From a virus, in IMG/VR virus record IMGVR_UViG_3300027763_000038, positions 44,771 to 108,770 of that record: 64,000 nucleotides of DNA, one strand, 5' to 3'. This document shows positions 36,829-47,900 of this stretch, piece by piece (position 1 is the stretch's first letter; the number at the start of each line of letters is the position of its first letter). The notes under the pieces were generated by a model. It ran no database searches, had not been told where the DNA came from, and saw only the letters and a program-made list of their open reading frames with translations. Position numbers and translations under genes: made by a program.

Positions 36829-37926
36829 TTAATAATCTGTACCTGCAACTGGTAGACCACTCTCTACTACACCAGAAGGATCATTATAGGCTAGTGCTTT
36901 ACCAGCAGCTTGTACACCAGCTGTTCCTGTTGGAGCAGTATAAGTGAACTCACTATAAGTGGTATAACTATAGGTGATTGATGCATTTGAACCACCAGTA
37001 TCGCCACCGGTGAAGTTAACGCTGGTTAGCTTGTTCTTGCTACCAAGATCAAGTGTTGTTCCATCACATAACTTAATAACAATTTGCTTGTTAGTTAGTG
37101 CCTTGGGATTACTGCAACTAGCATTACTTGACCCAGCAACACCAACCATATCACCAGTATTAGCTGTTACTTCGATTTCTGTTGTAACTTCAACAGGGAA
37201 TTTGATGTAACGATAGAATGGTGTTCTACTGCCGAGCTCACGAATTTGCTCACGACCAAGATTCATACTAACAGTAACATTATTGATCTTGGAACCAGAA
37301 GGAATACCACCACTACTAGACGAAACAGTACCACCAACGCCAGCAGCACTACCCGAATTGGGAAGAATACTATCCTTGCTCCACAAGCCTCTTCGGAGAA
37401 TACCAAACTGGTCGCTTGGACTACCAGTAGCTAGTACTGAATCGGTTGTGCTTAATGTACCGGTTGCCCAAGTCTTATCATTGGATACTAGAGTAACGTC
37501 TTCTGTAAAATTTCCTTCTGTTGGGAATTTGTAACTTACTGAAGAAAGATAAGCTGGAGCACATTCAACTGAAGCTAATGGAGTACCAGTAGCTTGTGTT
37601 TGGGTATCAGAGAATAATTGCATTCTTACGCCACAACGATTGTTAGCCAAAGAAGCTAATGAGCCTGTTCCCATAGACATAGCATAAATTGTGGGGAAAC
37701 CATCAAGAACCTTACTCAAAGTGATTTCCACTTCTGGAATTTCTTCATAGTTATCATATAGTTCAATCTGGCCCATTTGATAAATTGGCTCCAGATTAAA
37801 GTTAGTATTCATACCAACACTTTGTAAACCTTGTATTGTGTCGTATGCTGGATTCTTACCAGTTACTGTACCACTTGGTCCGTTAATTTGAACAGATTGA
37901 CAAGCATAATAAATACGGTTGGCCAT
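36829..37926 (-). CDS. Major tail tube protein candidate
   Basis: The 365-residue product follows a GGAGA ribosome site (MANRIYYACQSVQING). The N-terminal part has the beta-strand and loop pattern of tail tube proteins, including EVEITLSKVLDGFPTIYAM. A Gly/Ser-rich flexible region (about 190-215) follows, then a second beta-rich half (VTVSMNLGREQIRELG). Its codons look richer in G and C at third positions than its neighbours, as expected for the most abundant tail protein. It is the last gene before the assembly genes and tape measure, the usual place for the tube. A sheath gene was not recognised, so a non-contractile tail is more likely. Confidence 0.65.
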   Translation of the reverse strand: MANRIYYACQSVQINGPSGTVTGKNPAYDTIQGLQSVGMNTNFNLEPIYQMGQIELYDNYEEIPEVEITLSKVLDGFPTIYAMSMGTGSLASLANNRCGVRMQLFSDTQTQATGTPLASVECAPAYLSSVSYKFPTEGNFTEDVTLVSNDKTWATGTLSTTDSVLATGSPSDQFGILRRGLWSKDSILPNSGSAAGVGGTVSSSSGGIPSGSKINNVTVSMNLGREQIRELGSRTPFYRYIKFPVEVTTEIEVTANTGDMVGVAGSSNASCSNPKALTNKQIVIKLCDGTTLDLGSKNKLTSVNFTGGDTGGSNASITYSYTTYSEFTYTAPTGTAGVQAAGKALAYNDPSGVVESGLPVAGTDY

Positions 37927-37948
37927 GAGATGTCTCCATTAAATTTGG

Positions 37949-38911
37949 CTAAATGATAACTTCAGTCGTTAATCTTATTGTACACCAATATAAATTTTTA
38001 TTTCGACTTTCCATGTCTGTTATTGCTATATCTTTAAAAAAACATCTATTCCATCTGTAGGTTGGATCTGTAACTAAATCACAATAAATTTTACCAGAAT
38101 TATTTAGAGATCCTCGGTAATTTAAGGGGTTAACTCCATTATTGACCACTTTGTTAATATCGTATAAGAAAATAGTTTTTTCTTTTTGCAGTCTAATAAT
38201 ATCCATTATTTTGTGCTGGTCTTGTGCATTTTCTGCAAAAACATGTAATAAAATATCTTGAGTAACAATAAGATCAGTACCACCCATTTGCCATCCTTTA
38301 GCAGAGCTTGAGGCTATAGGCTCAATAACTATGCAGGGCATTTGAATTCTATGATTAGAAGACAATTGATAGTCTCCTTTGTCTCTTTGATTTATTGCTG
38401 GAGATGGATCATAAGTAGCCTGTTGTATTTCTGTCCAATAAGGATCCATACTACTTTTATATACTTGACACCATCTATAAGAATACTCCATACTTACAGG
38501 AGTATTAGCTGGTAATGGTTTATCAAAAACCACTTGTCCTAAAGGATAATTAATATAGTATGATAGTGCACCACTACCAGTTGGTGCTGGATAATTTACA
38601 TTGTTAACTTTAATTCCACTGATATTTTTAGGTTGAGTATTATTGTAAACAATACCAGTTTCCCAAACCCAGTCTTTTTTCGGGGTCTGCCAAACCTGTC
38701 CTTTTGTAAAACCGGGCTGATCAGAAGTTTTTAATTCATGAAAAGTGCCACCGTATAGTCCACTAGTAGGGATTTTTACATTAACAAATCCTCCGATATT
38801 TAAGAAACCCCAGTCTAAAAAGGTTTTAAGATTTTCTTCCAATTGACTAAGTAAATAGCTATCTCCTATTTGAGTCACATTATTAAATTTAGTATAATTT
38901 TCACAACTCAT
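37949..38911 (-). CDS. Neck/tail-completion protein
   Basis: The 320-residue product (MSCENYTKFNNVTQIG) overlaps the preceding stop by four bases (ATGA), so it is coupled to it. The second half holds DLIVTQDILLHVFAENAQDQ and IIRLQKEKTIFLYDIN, a pattern I associate with phage proteins at the head-tail junction or tail terminus. The N-terminal half looks all-beta. Gene order (adaptor, neck genes, this gene, tail tube) supports a tail terminator or neck role. The assignment is tentative. Confidence 0.6.
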   Translation of the reverse strand: MSCENYTKFNNVTQIGDSYLLSQLEENLKTFLDWGFLNIGGFVNVKIPTSGLYGGTFHELKTSDQPGFTKGQVWQTPKKDWVWETGIVYNNTQPKNISGIKVNNVNYPAPTGSGALSYYINYPLGQVVFDKPLPANTPVSMEYSYRWCQVYKSSMDPYWTEIQQATYDPSPAINQRDKGDYQLSSNHRIQMPCIVIEPIASSSAKGWQMGGTDLIVTQDILLHVFAENAQDQHKIMDIIRLQKEKTIFLYDINKVVNNGVNPLNYRGSLNNSGKIYCDLVTDPTYRWNRCFFKDIAITDMESRNKNLYWCTIRLTTEVII

Positions 38912-39552
38912 ATCTGATTCTCAATTTCTTTTTGGATAAGGTCGGGTATGGAAGTATCTAATTTTTCTAATGCTCTAGTAATCCAATTACTATTTTTGGT
39001 ACCAGCAAATTCTGGTGGCACTCTCCAGTTTTGCTTAGATGGCTTCATTATAGCTAATCCAGTTCTTGAATATGGACTAGGACCAACAACTACCTCATAA
39101 TTTCTAACAATAATTTTATCTCCATATAATAACAACCATTCTAACCATGGTAATACAGCTTGACTTAATCCATCTACCACTAAAGCAGAGTCGCTAGTCA
39201 ATACATCTTCATAGTTGTCTTTGATCATATTAATATTGAATCCACCTCTTAAACCAGAAGATGACATAGTTATTGGAGTAGCATTAATAACAATATTTTT
39301 AGTCCATATGTTAATAATTTCATTAACTTTCTGAGCTGATGAAGGTATGCCAAATTCATACTTTAATTTACCAGTCAATAAAGATTGATATTCTGGCTCA
39401 TCAACTATTACCTTATAAACTACTTGTGGTATAGATTTAGCCAGGGCAGGGACAGCTTTTTTAAAAGCCTGCTCCATATGATCTTTGATGCTGGTTAATA
39501 TCTGATTTCTGATATATGAATCAGACTCTAGTATTTTTGCTGTAATTCTCAT
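38908..39552 (-). CDS. Neck / head-tail joining protein candidate
   Basis: The 214-residue product starts MRITAKILESDSYIRN, with its ATG overlapping the stop of the zinc-knuckle gene before it. Helical N-terminus (SIKDHMEQAFKKAVPALAKS) followed by a mixed alpha/beta body with a Trp- and Leu-rich segment (LPWLEWLLLYGDKIIVRNYE). Position between the Cys-rich 177-residue gene and the 320-residue tail-completion gene suggests a neck component comparable with HK97 gp10-type proteins. No catalytic motif is visible. Confidence 0.55.
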   Translation of the reverse strand: MRITAKILESDSYIRNQILTSIKDHMEQAFKKAVPALAKSIPQVVYKVIVDEPEYQSLLTGKLKYEFGIPSSAQKVNEIINIWTKNIVINATPITMSSSGLRGGFNINMIKDNYEDVLTSDSALVVDGLSQAVLPWLEWLLLYGDKIIVRNYEVVVGPSPYSRTGLAIMKPSKQNWRVPPEFAGTKNSNWITRALEKLDTSIPDLIQKEIENQI

Positions 39553-40082
39553 GCTCTAGACCACATAGTAACGATATATCTGTTATCTCCTAAACCACAA
39601 GGTTGAGGATCGCCAGCAGTGACATATGTATAACCACCATAATTTGCTATATTTTTATCGATAGTAATATATTGAGCGTTTTTAATTTTTGGTAGCATTG
39701 ATATTGGGCAGATTGTTTGGACCATGCCATCGGCTATGTTAATAGCATCTGCTTTAGTTGACCAATTAAACCAATATTTACTATCAAAAAGAACTGCCAT
39801 GTATATAGTTTCTTCATTAGCTTTATCAATTAAGCCATATCCATTACAAACTGGGCAAATACTACTATTGGGGAAAGCTACTGGGCCGGTTCCATTATAC
39901 TTATTTAAAGATCTTTGGGACATTGGATCATATAAGCAATTATTGCATAATGAATTATTAGAAGAGCCATATGATATGGTACAAGGAACTGATAGAGCTG
40001 TGTTGGCTAGTATGGCATCAATTGCTTGATTATATATTGCTTTAAACTCTTTGGATATCAAAGCTTCAAAAGGATTGGCCAT
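39549..40082 (-). CDS. Neck-module protein with paired CxxC zinc-knuckle motif
   Basis: The 177-residue product has two cysteine pairs, C46-NN-C49 and C76-PV-C79 followed by NGYG, which resemble the CxxCxGxG knuckles of zinc ribbons. GAGGAAAATATT precedes the ATG. The remainder is a mixed alpha/beta domain with strands such as ETIYMAVLFDSKYWFNW. It begins a chain of three ATGA-coupled genes leading to the tail tube, so it probably belongs to the head-tail connection. The zinc site is inferred from motif only. Confidence 0.6.
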   Translation of the reverse strand: MANPFEALISKEFKAIYNQAIDAILANTALSVPCTISYGSSNNSLCNNCLYDPMSQRSLNKYNGTGPVAFPNSSICPVCNGYGLIDKANEETIYMAVLFDSKYWFNWSTKADAINIADGMVQTICPISMLPKIKNAQYITIDKNIANYGGYTYVTAGDPQPCGLGDNRYIVTMWSRA

Positions 40083-40113
40083 AATATTTTCCTCAAAGAA
40101 TGATTCTATATTA

Positions 40114-40127
40114 TTAATTACACCTTA
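40114..40127 (-). promoter_or_regulatory. GGTGTAATTAAT motif upstream of the neck gene trio
   Basis: On the minus strand TAAGGTGTAATTAA covers the stop of the Mtd_N fibre gene and lies about 35 nt before the ATG of the zinc-knuckle gene. It resembles the GGTGTATTAAA motif found in two other intergenic regions here, so it may be a promoter or regulator site. Confidence 0.3.
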
Positions 40128-41057
40128 CCAGCTATAGTGGGCTATTCTGTGCCATAGATTAGTAGCGACACATAGATATAAATAATTTGAATCCCAACAG
40201 ATTTCTCCTGCAATTCCTTGTGAGAAAGAGGCTGGTGGAGTTCTAAAAGGAAACTGATTCCATCCTATAATATCAGAAGTGGGATGATGATGACCAGACA
40301 GAGCATAGTTACCAACAGGTTGAGGAGTATAACTTAATGCTCCTGTTACGTCAGGAAAAGAAAGATTAACTATTCCTGTTCTATTATTAAAAGATACCAC
40401 TCCGCTATTACCTACTGAACTAATAGTAATAGTATTACTTCCATTATCATAATCTACATTAGTATAACCACTACCTAAAATATTTAAGCGATCATTACTA
40501 GTATAGTCCATTCTATTAGTAAGTCCATCTCCTATATAAAAGGTATGAATATGACCACTAATAGCATAGTTTCCACTAGCTTGTTTGTTATCTAATATTC
40601 CAGATAATCCATTAATTTCTGATATAGTGTGATTATGACCAGAGAAACTATAGTTTCCAGATCTCTGTGGCACATATCCTAATCTATCAATGATATTAGT
40701 AGCAGTAAGAAAAGATGATCCTGCTTGAGTATTAATAGTCATTGTTCTACTAAAAGGATTAAACTTCACTTCGGTATCACCAGACCCTACAACATTCAAA
40801 TAATCTCCACTAGATAAATTTAAGTTTATTCTAGGTTCAACTCCATCATAAACAGAAAACGAAATATTTGGATATGATATTGAAGATGGGTGGACTTTCA
40901 TATAGTCTAACCCCGACCATGCTGATAATCCATCTCCTATCTTGAGTCTTTTTGAATCAGTTTCGTATCCTGGTTCTCCTAATCCCAAAATAGGATTAGT
41001 AGAAAACCATTCTCCACTTGGAGCTCTTCTTAATCTTATTCTTTTATATTCACTCAT
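40125..41057 (-). CDS. Tail or neck fibre with Mtd_N-type N-terminus
   Basis: The 310-residue product opens with RIRLRRAPSGEWFSTNPILG and FETD-type residues (GYETDSKRLKIGDG), the signature of the Mtd_N fold that attaches many phage fibres to the virion. The middle contains GHNHTISEI, GHIH and GHHHPTSDI modules, typical of fibre shafts. It ends with GEICWDSNYLYLCVATN and WHRIAHYSW, a C-terminal cap seen on many phage fibres. Its ATG overlaps the stop of the LamG gene (ATGA). A trimeric adhesin is likely. No reverse transcriptase or template repeat is nearby, so it is not evidently under diversity generation. Confidence 0.8.
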   Translation of the reverse strand: MSEYKRIRLRRAPSGEWFSTNPILGLGEPGYETDSKRLKIGDGLSAWSGLDYMKVHPSSISYPNISFSVYDGVEPRINLNLSSGDYLNVVGSGDTEVKFNPFSRTMTINTQAGSSFLTATNIIDRLGYVPQRSGNYSFSGHNHTISEINGLSGILDNKQASGNYAISGHIHTFYIGDGLTNRMDYTSNDRLNILGSGYTNVDYDNGSNTITISSVGNSGVVSFNNRTGIVNLSFPDVTGALSYTPQPVGNYALSGHHHPTSDIIGWNQFPFRTPPASFSQGIAGEICWDSNYLYLCVATNLWHRIAHYSW

Positions 41058-43510
41058 AGTTTTTTTACTCCAAAAATTAACCCTGTAACTTCTGATAATG
41101 TCCAGTTTTGTTGTGTAGTTGGATTTTGATTAATGTAATATTGATATGTTTTGTAACTGGTCTTAGTAACATTGTGTTGTGGGCCAATCTCTATATAATC
41201 ATCTGCTTTAGTTTTAAATGCTGAAGTTGGAGCACTAAAATTAGTTGTATAACGATTTACTCCTGAAGTAATTCTGTACTCATCTATGTAACCATCTTTA
41301 CCAATACTAAGATATGGTTTAGTGCTGTCATAGGAAATAAAATAAGATGATATATCAGATACAGCATTTGGAATAGTATAAATAGTATTAAATGTTCCTG
41401 TTGTTTCATAATCAGATCCACCAAAAAAGTTTCCACTAGTTGATAATTTGTAAGAACTACCTGACTGACCATCAAGGTAGCATACTATATTATTGCTAGA
41501 ATTTCTAGTAATAGCAACATGATGCCAGCCAGTGGTTGCTGTGCTAGGAAAATATAGTTGTCTTGTAACTCTACGAGGATTGAATTGGTTTAAATAATTA
41601 GAGACATATTGAATTCCACTAATATTAGCACTAAAAGAATAAAATTTAGAATCAAAATCTTGTGGATCAATAACAACAGTATCTAATGGTGGCAATGAAA
41701 CTTTATCAAATAAGGATATAGATGTTGTATTATTAGTAAAATATACCCATGATTCTATAGTAAAAGGAGAAGTTGATAGGTCTGGATGATTTAAATATAT
41801 GTAAGAGTTTTGATTTGGAAAACTAATGCTACGAGTACCAATTTTACTAATTGAAGCTGTAGAATTAGTTTGTCCATAAATATTAAGGGTTTTGGGAATT
41901 GTAGCATTATCTACGATAGGACTAGAATCTCCATGCAAAAGTAAAGAAATGTTTGGCTCATAAATATCGCTTTGTCCTGAATATAATACATTAATAAATT
42001 TTGTATCAAGATATTTTTTTCTAGCACTATTATAAACTTTCATTCCTCCAATAGCATCATTAAAATTCCCTCTCCAAACTGACTCAGTATCAAAAGAGTT
42101 AAAAGTAATATTTAAAAGATAGTTTGGTTTGCTCATTTTAACTGCATCTATATTTCCACTATCTATAGTTTCTATATTATTTCCATCAGCGTCTGGTATT
42201 AAAAAGGCTCGTCTATGGCTAGGATAGTCGTTATACGGAATATCTCTTGTTCCTCCGTCACCATCTCCACCTCCTATAACTCTTCTGTATACAGTACGAA
42301 AAGCTGGGTCTTTGTACCATTTTAATAATCCATCAGACGATCCATAGTTATCAATTAAACTACCGCTTACTCCAGGATAAACAGACATAACTTTAGCAGA
42401 ACTGCCTAACCAGTAGGAGGGTGGAGGATCCGTGTTATCTACTAATGCTAAGTCATCTAATAGCCATACTCTTCCTCTCATATAATACCATGAATCTTTC
42501 CAATTTTCCTCTCCTTGGATAGATGGCGTTACTCCATTCATAACAGCACTAGAATAGGTTCTATTATAAAAACGTAAATTATTAAAATTAAAACCACTAA
42601 TAGGTAAGCTAATATCCCATGATTCTTTAGTTATTGTTGGATCACTATTTACTACTGGAAGATTAATATCTTCGGCATTAATATATAACAAAGGAGGACT
42701 TGTAGATTTATCTACTGAAAATTCTAAATGACACCATCTACTAATCATAGCACTAAAGCCATCTCCTCTATTAGAGTCTGTAATTGTTAATATTTTATTA
42801 TTGCTGGTATTAAATACAGAACTTATCTGATAACGACCAATTGTTCCAGAAAGATTAAGATCAAAATAGCCAAGAGTTTGATCGTTCTGTTGAATTTCTA
42901 ATGCTAGTGTTTCTTTTTTGCCATTGATAGGTAATAAATTATCTCCACTTATTTTAACAACATTAACTGTTAGAGAAGACAAATCTCCGCTATTAAAACT
43001 AAATAATGTATGTCTATGAGGATATGAAGAATAGTCAGTATGTTTGGACTCTAAACCAAGACACCTCATTGATAAGTATGATATGCTTCCAGTTGAAACT
43101 GGAAATCCACTAGCTTGTAAGTATGTTGGATATTCTACACTTGTGCTGTTTTCTAATTCTATATTAGTAAATGCTAAAAATCCTGGTGGACTTCCAAAAC
43201 CAGGATATGAATTTTTAGTATAATAAGTTGTTCCCAAAAAAGAATAAGATGCTCTATTATCAGTATATCTACCACTAGGAACTAATCCGTTAATAGATGT
43301 GGGAGTAGAATACTTGTATATGAAGGCTAATCTATCTCCTCCTATATTATTTCCAAATATCCCATCAAGAGCCTGATCTTCTATGGTTGTCGGAGCATAT
43401 CCTCCAAATGCATATTTAGGAAAATATTTAAATTGACTAGACCAGTACTTGGGATCTAGTTCATTAAAAACTAATCCTTTATCAAAGCCTTCAAAAAATA
43501 AAGTAGCCAT
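41054..43510 (-). CDS. LamG-domain virion protein
   Basis: The 818-residue product follows AGGAGATACT. Residues about 560-745 form a concanavalin/LamG-type jelly roll, with the landmarks FTIESWVYF, GWHHVAITRNSSN and YLDGQSG, then YIDEYRITSGVNRY. The N-terminal half begins LFFEGFDKGLVFNELDPKYW and looks like a second beta-sandwich. LamG domains bind carbohydrates or protein surfaces, so this is probably a host- or surface-binding appendage. It lies in the fibre block between the adaptor and neck genes. No enzymatic residues are apparent. Confidence 0.75.
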   Translation of the reverse strand: MATLFFEGFDKGLVFNELDPKYWSSQFKYFPKYAFGGYAPTTIEDQALDGIFGNNIGGDRLAFIYKYSTPTSINGLVPSGRYTDNRASYSFLGTTYYTKNSYPGFGSPPGFLAFTNIELENSTSVEYPTYLQASGFPVSTGSISYLSMRCLGLESKHTDYSSYPHRHTLFSFNSGDLSSLTVNVVKISGDNLLPINGKKETLALEIQQNDQTLGYFDLNLSGTIGRYQISSVFNTSNNKILTITDSNRGDGFSAMISRWCHLEFSVDKSTSPPLLYINAEDINLPVVNSDPTITKESWDISLPISGFNFNNLRFYNRTYSSAVMNGVTPSIQGEENWKDSWYYMRGRVWLLDDLALVDNTDPPPSYWLGSSAKVMSVYPGVSGSLIDNYGSSDGLLKWYKDPAFRTVYRRVIGGGDGDGGTRDIPYNDYPSHRRAFLIPDADGNNIETIDSGNIDAVKMSKPNYLLNITFNSFDTESVWRGNFNDAIGGMKVYNSARKKYLDTKFINVLYSGQSDIYEPNISLLLHGDSSPIVDNATIPKTLNIYGQTNSTASISKIGTRSISFPNQNSYIYLNHPDLSTSPFTIESWVYFTNNTTSISLFDKVSLPPLDTVVIDPQDFDSKFYSFSANISGIQYVSNYLNQFNPRRVTRQLYFPSTATTGWHHVAITRNSSNNIVCYLDGQSGSSYKLSTSGNFFGGSDYETTGTFNTIYTIPNAVSDISSYFISYDSTKPYLSIGKDGYIDEYRITSGVNRYTTNFSAPTSAFKTKADDYIEIGPQHNVTKTSYKTYQYYINQNPTTQQNWTLSEVTGLIFGVKKL

Positions 43511-43577
43511 AGTATCTCCTAGACCAGAATTATATTGCTTAATATGATCATTATAGTGGTCAATATAGTCCTATAGG

Positions 43578-43590
43578 TTTAATACACCGG
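43578..43590 (-). promoter_or_regulatory. GGTGTATTAAA motif before the LamG gene
   Basis: The minus strand reads CCGGTGTATTAAA in the 81-nt gap after the 63-residue gene and about 70 nt before the LamG ATG. The same GGTGTATTAAA core occurs upstream of the adaptor-like gene at 58334-58343, which suggests a shared phage promoter or regulator site. Confidence 0.35.
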
Positions 43591-43591
43591 G

Positions 43592-43783
43592 TTAAATGAT
43601 TGAAATCTGTAAGTCACATGGAAGATCATATTGTAATATTTCTACAGAAACATACGATACTAATGCGGAAAATTCTGGTTTTTTATAGGTTAAGAAATCA
43701 TGACCTAAAGATGAATAATAGACTCTATAAATTTCTCTATCTTGGTATGATAAAGGATATCCAAAAAATGGAGGTAAGATCAT
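43592..43783 (-). CDS. 63-residue protein of unknown function
   Basis: The frame starts MILPPFFGYPLSYQDREI after an excellent AGGAGAAAGTT ribosome site, which decides in favour of this strand over the overlapping plus-strand frame. It fits the gap between the collagen-like fibre and the LamG gene. The protein is rich in Tyr, Leu and Ser, with no signal peptide. It resembles short virion proteins encoded among phage fibre genes, but I do not recognise a family. Confidence 0.65.
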   Translation of the reverse strand: MILPPFFGYPLSYQDREIYRVYYSSLGHDFLTYKKPEFSALVSYVSVEILQYDLPCDLQISII

Positions 43784-43795
43784 AACTTTCTCCTA

Positions 43796-44950
43796 TTAGT
43801 CTGGACCACCATTGGCATCAGTAGTGTCGCCGGATAATATCATAGTATTAGTTCCAGCTTTTACAAGAGTTGCTATAGAGTACTGTCCAACTAATTTGGA
43901 GTGTCCTAATCTATTAGATAATCCAACTCCAGATAGTCTAACCTGACCAGACCCAAGTTGAGAAAGCAAACAATTAAACCCTGGAGATAAGCTACTACTA
44001 AATTGTACATTAACTGCATGATCATTATTAGTAAATGTTAAAACTTTACCATTATCAGACTGAGATATAGTATAGCCGGAAGATGAAATATTTTGCAGAG
44101 AAGCGGAGAATCTTGTTAGTTCTCCGTCTCCTAAAGATTGAGTGCCTGTGAAACTGTTTCCTCCAGAGAGTCTGGCAAAAAGATCAGCAGATAAGGTAGA
44201 TATACTACCCAAACCCAGAGTATCTCGTTGTGCAGCTGCTGAAATATCATTGATTAGTACTTTACCAGCATTACTAATTGGTATTGTTGAATATTGATCA
44301 ACACCAGTACCATATATAAGCTGATTTGCCGTAATCTGTAAATTACTTAATTGTGTTAATCTATTATTGTATGCTTGAACATTTGTTCCAATAGTTAAGC
44401 CAGTAACAGATAGAGTTAAGGTATTCAAGTCCTGATCTGCATAATTGAACTGCAAAGAGGTTCCTGCTTTCAATAAATCAGCTACTCTATCATCCACAGA
44501 CTCATTGAAGTTATTAATATCGCTTGAAACATGATGATGACCCAATGGAGAATATTGTGAGCTTAAACTATCAGATGAAATATTAATAGTTTTAGTATTT
44601 GGTAAAAATGAAACTGTAGTTCCTCCGGCTCCAACAATATTTAATGTTTCGTCTTCTTTAATAATTATACTACCAACATTTAGCTTAGTTAAACCAGTTC
44701 CCGGAGGCCCACGCAAACCAGATGGGCCAATTTCTCCTTGTGGACCTGCGGGACCAGTTTCTCCTCGTAAGCCGCTAGGTCCAGTTAATCCAGTTAATCC
44801 TCTTTCAGCATAAACTACACTAACAGTATTGTCAAAACCATCTACAATGCTCAGATTGGTAGTAATAACATTCGGACTATCAGAACCAGCTATAGACTGA
44901 TTTATGACTAAAATTTTGGGAGATGAAGGTGTGATATTAACAGTAGCCAT
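43796..44950 (-). CDS. Collagen-like phage fibre protein
   Basis: The 384-residue product has an N-terminal domain (1-50, with SPNVITTNLSIVDG), a collagen-like Gly-X-Y run at residues 51-87 (GPAGPQGEIGPSGLRGPPG), a shaft containing GHHHVSSDI near residue 137, and a C-terminal beta domain. The N-terminal domain is related to that of the upstream 4,121-residue protein, as both contain VITTN and end in AERG or IERG at the collagen run. That suggests both attach to the same virion site. Collagen-like runs promote trimer formation. AAGGA precedes the start by 14 nt. Confidence 0.85.
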   Translation of the reverse strand: MATVNITPSSPKILVINQSIAGSDSPNVITTNLSIVDGFDNTVSVVYAERGLTGLTGPSGLRGETGPAGPQGEIGPSGLRGPPGTGLTKLNVGSIIIKEDETLNIVGAGGTTVSFLPNTKTINISSDSLSSQYSPLGHHHVSSDINNFNESVDDRVADLLKAGTSLQFNYADQDLNTLTLSVTGLTIGTNVQAYNNRLTQLSNLQITANQLIYGTGVDQYSTIPISNAGKVLINDISAAAQRDTLGLGSISTLSADLFARLSGGNSFTGTQSLGDGELTRFSASLQNISSSGYTISQSDNGKVLTFTNNDHAVNVQFSSSLSPGFNCLLSQLGSGQVRLSGVGLSNRLGHSKLVGQYSIATLVKAGTNTMILSGDTTDANGGPD

Positions 44951-44965
44951 AATTTATTAATATCC

Positions 44966-47900
44966 TTATGGTTGTTGAGTTAAGTTTACTGTTACTGTAT
45001 CGGAACCAGTATCATCATATGCTCTGATATTAAGAACCTGTAGACCTCTCCAGTTATAATTTACACTATTAGTACTAGACAAAGTAATAGTTAATCTATC
45101 TGTAGTGCTATTATAGTTATCATTCATTTTAGAGGTATTGAGGGATCTGGAGAAAATACACATACTATTATTAACTAAAATTTCTGGAGTATTATTATAA
45201 ACAGGCCTGAGTCCTCCTTCAATTTCAAAACTAAAATTCCATGATCCATTAATATTAGTAACACCAGAATCAATAACAGACTGAGGAAGAATAATTTTAA
45301 GTGGTTTATTTATGTAAACAGGATACTCTACCATGTATTTTTTAGGAGTCAAAGAAGTACCAGAGAATGCTGGTAAGCCACTATTCTCTAAAGAAAAAAT
45401 CTTATATTTATAGTCTTTATAGAGACCTGTTGGAGTACCACTCAAACCAAATTTCCATTCTCCTTTTTGAGAGAAAGTAATATTGTTAAGTTTAATTTGA
45501 TCGTAATAATTTTGTTTGATATCATAAAAATCTGTATTATTTAATGGTCCAAAAGCGAATGTATCAGGTCCGTTAAAAGATGCCCTTAAAGAACTACTAT
45601 CTCCAGATACTATAGAGATTCTGTAGTTAGAGAGTATTATATTATTTTCAGTAGAAATTGAAGCGCCATCTGTTATGTCTATATAATCTCCTGTCTTGTA
45701 AGGAATACCATTATGATGTATTAATAATGATGTCACTCCAGCTGATTGGTCTATTGATTGAATATAGCATTTATCATATACTGTTACTGTTCCAACTGTT
45801 GAAATACCATTATATTGATATGGCAGTGTCATTGTGCTACTATAACTGTCATTTAAAATTATACCAGTATTAAATGATATATAATCTCCACTAAAATTAA
45901 CTAAAACAGAATCGTTGGGTTTAAATATGTTAGTAGCATTAGCTGGTAAAGAAATATTAATTTTTTGGTTTGTTGTTCCACCAAAGAATCCGGAATGTTG
46001 ATATGTTCCAATTAATATTTTTTCATTAAGTTTTTTCTGTAATACACCAGTAAATAATGGACGATAATCAGCTAAGTCCCAAATAGTACCATCTGATAGC
46101 TGATAAAATGGAACTCTTTGGCTACCTCCACTAAATGGAACATAACCACCCAATGCTCTAACAGAATATCCTGATATTGGCTGTCCACTCATGCAGCTGA
46201 TACTATTTTTGATACCTGTAATGAGGATCGGAGGGAAGCTTGATTGGGTTGGGTTATCATCTCTATTTCCTCCTTTGTGGATCCAAAAATATTCATTTTC
46301 TGCATAAGGAATAGCATTATATTTATAAGTTGGAAATTTATCAGATGGCTTATCGATAAATAGAGATAAAACAGTTCCGGAATTAAAAACATAATTGAAT
46401 TGAATAGGACTACCACCAGCGGTCCCAGCAGCAGAAGTAGAAGTAGAACCACTGTTTAACGGAGTTCCTGAGATACAATGTTTAATAAGGTAATTAATAG
46501 ATACTAATCTATAGTTTTCTGTTAAGTCTTTTTCATATTGAGAAATACCATACGCACACTTGCTTAAAAGAGCATATGCCTGATTATTATATGAGAAAGG
46601 AACATTATCACCACCCTGTGCTGGTGGAGGAGCAAATAATTCTATAGATGGTCTTGGAACACTTATTCCGCTAATTCTAAGATATCCTGTTTCCCAACAA
46701 TTAGAAGTTTTCATTGTATACACAGAAGGAAAAGTAGAGTATTCTGATATTGTAGAAACATTAAGCCCAGTTAAAAAGATATCATCATTTCTAAAAGAAC
46801 CAGATACTGGTATTGAGGCAGAAAACGATGGCCTCATTCTTCCAAATAAGCCATAGTTTGTGGGGTCATTTATGCTTTTAAGTTTAATTATACCACAGCC
46901 TAGTATGGATTTAGTACTAGTAGAATCTACTGTACCCTTAAAATTATTGAGATTTGATGTATTTATTGATTTTATAGCAGATTGAACAAATCTACCGGAA
47001 CCAACACCGAAAGTATGTCCAGTAACTGCTATATATTTAACACTTGGGTTTCCACTCTGTTTGACTATGTATGTGCCATTAAAACCATTAGTATTTAAAG
47101 TATCATTATTAAATTCAACATATACTAGACTACCAACAGTATTAGTTAATTTTGTATTGGTAATATTATCAATATAGACATTATAATTTCCTGCTGCAAA
47201 ATTTCCTCCACTATAACGGAATGAGGATGTTTGACATTCGGAATGAGGCAAAATACTAGTACATGTCAAAGCATCAGAGATAGCTGGTGGCCAATAATTT
47301 TGCTGTCCATTTGCATCTATTGGATTTGTACCAGATGGTTGTTGAACAGAATTTATATCATTGCCCCTCTCTGTATATGCTGGTTTAGTCCCATCAAAAT
47401 AAACTGTTAAATTAATAGGAGAAGCAGGATTAGCTGTAGAAATATCTGTAAACTTTATTTCTTTAGTAGCAGACTTATTTCTTGCATCAAAAACTTTGAA
47501 AGTAAAAATATCTGGATATGAAGTACCACTAGCAAATGTTAAAGGTTCTCCATAGATTCTTAAAGTTCCAGTACTCATATTATTCCAGGGGGAGCTTGGA
47601 GTACCTCCAGGAAATGATATAGTATAATTAAGACCTAAAGGTAAAGAACCACTAACAGTCCAACCCGACATTCCGGTAGGTTCTGGACATTGTGCTCTTG
47701 TATTAGTATAAAATTGCCAATAATTATTAATTGGTGCCTGACCGCACAATGGAGATAATTCAATAGTGTCTGATGAACCAGGCATTGTTCTAATACTCGG
47801 TCCAGGATGACCGATACCCTGATCTATCAATGTTGTGTATTTTATTATAGCTTGTTTTTTATCTGAACTCAAATATAAATTTTGAGTAGTATCAGTATCA

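Noticed and set aside
43600-43785. Plus-strand 61-residue frame
   Set aside because: It overlaps the minus-strand 63-residue gene, which has a strong ribosome site and fits the operon direction.
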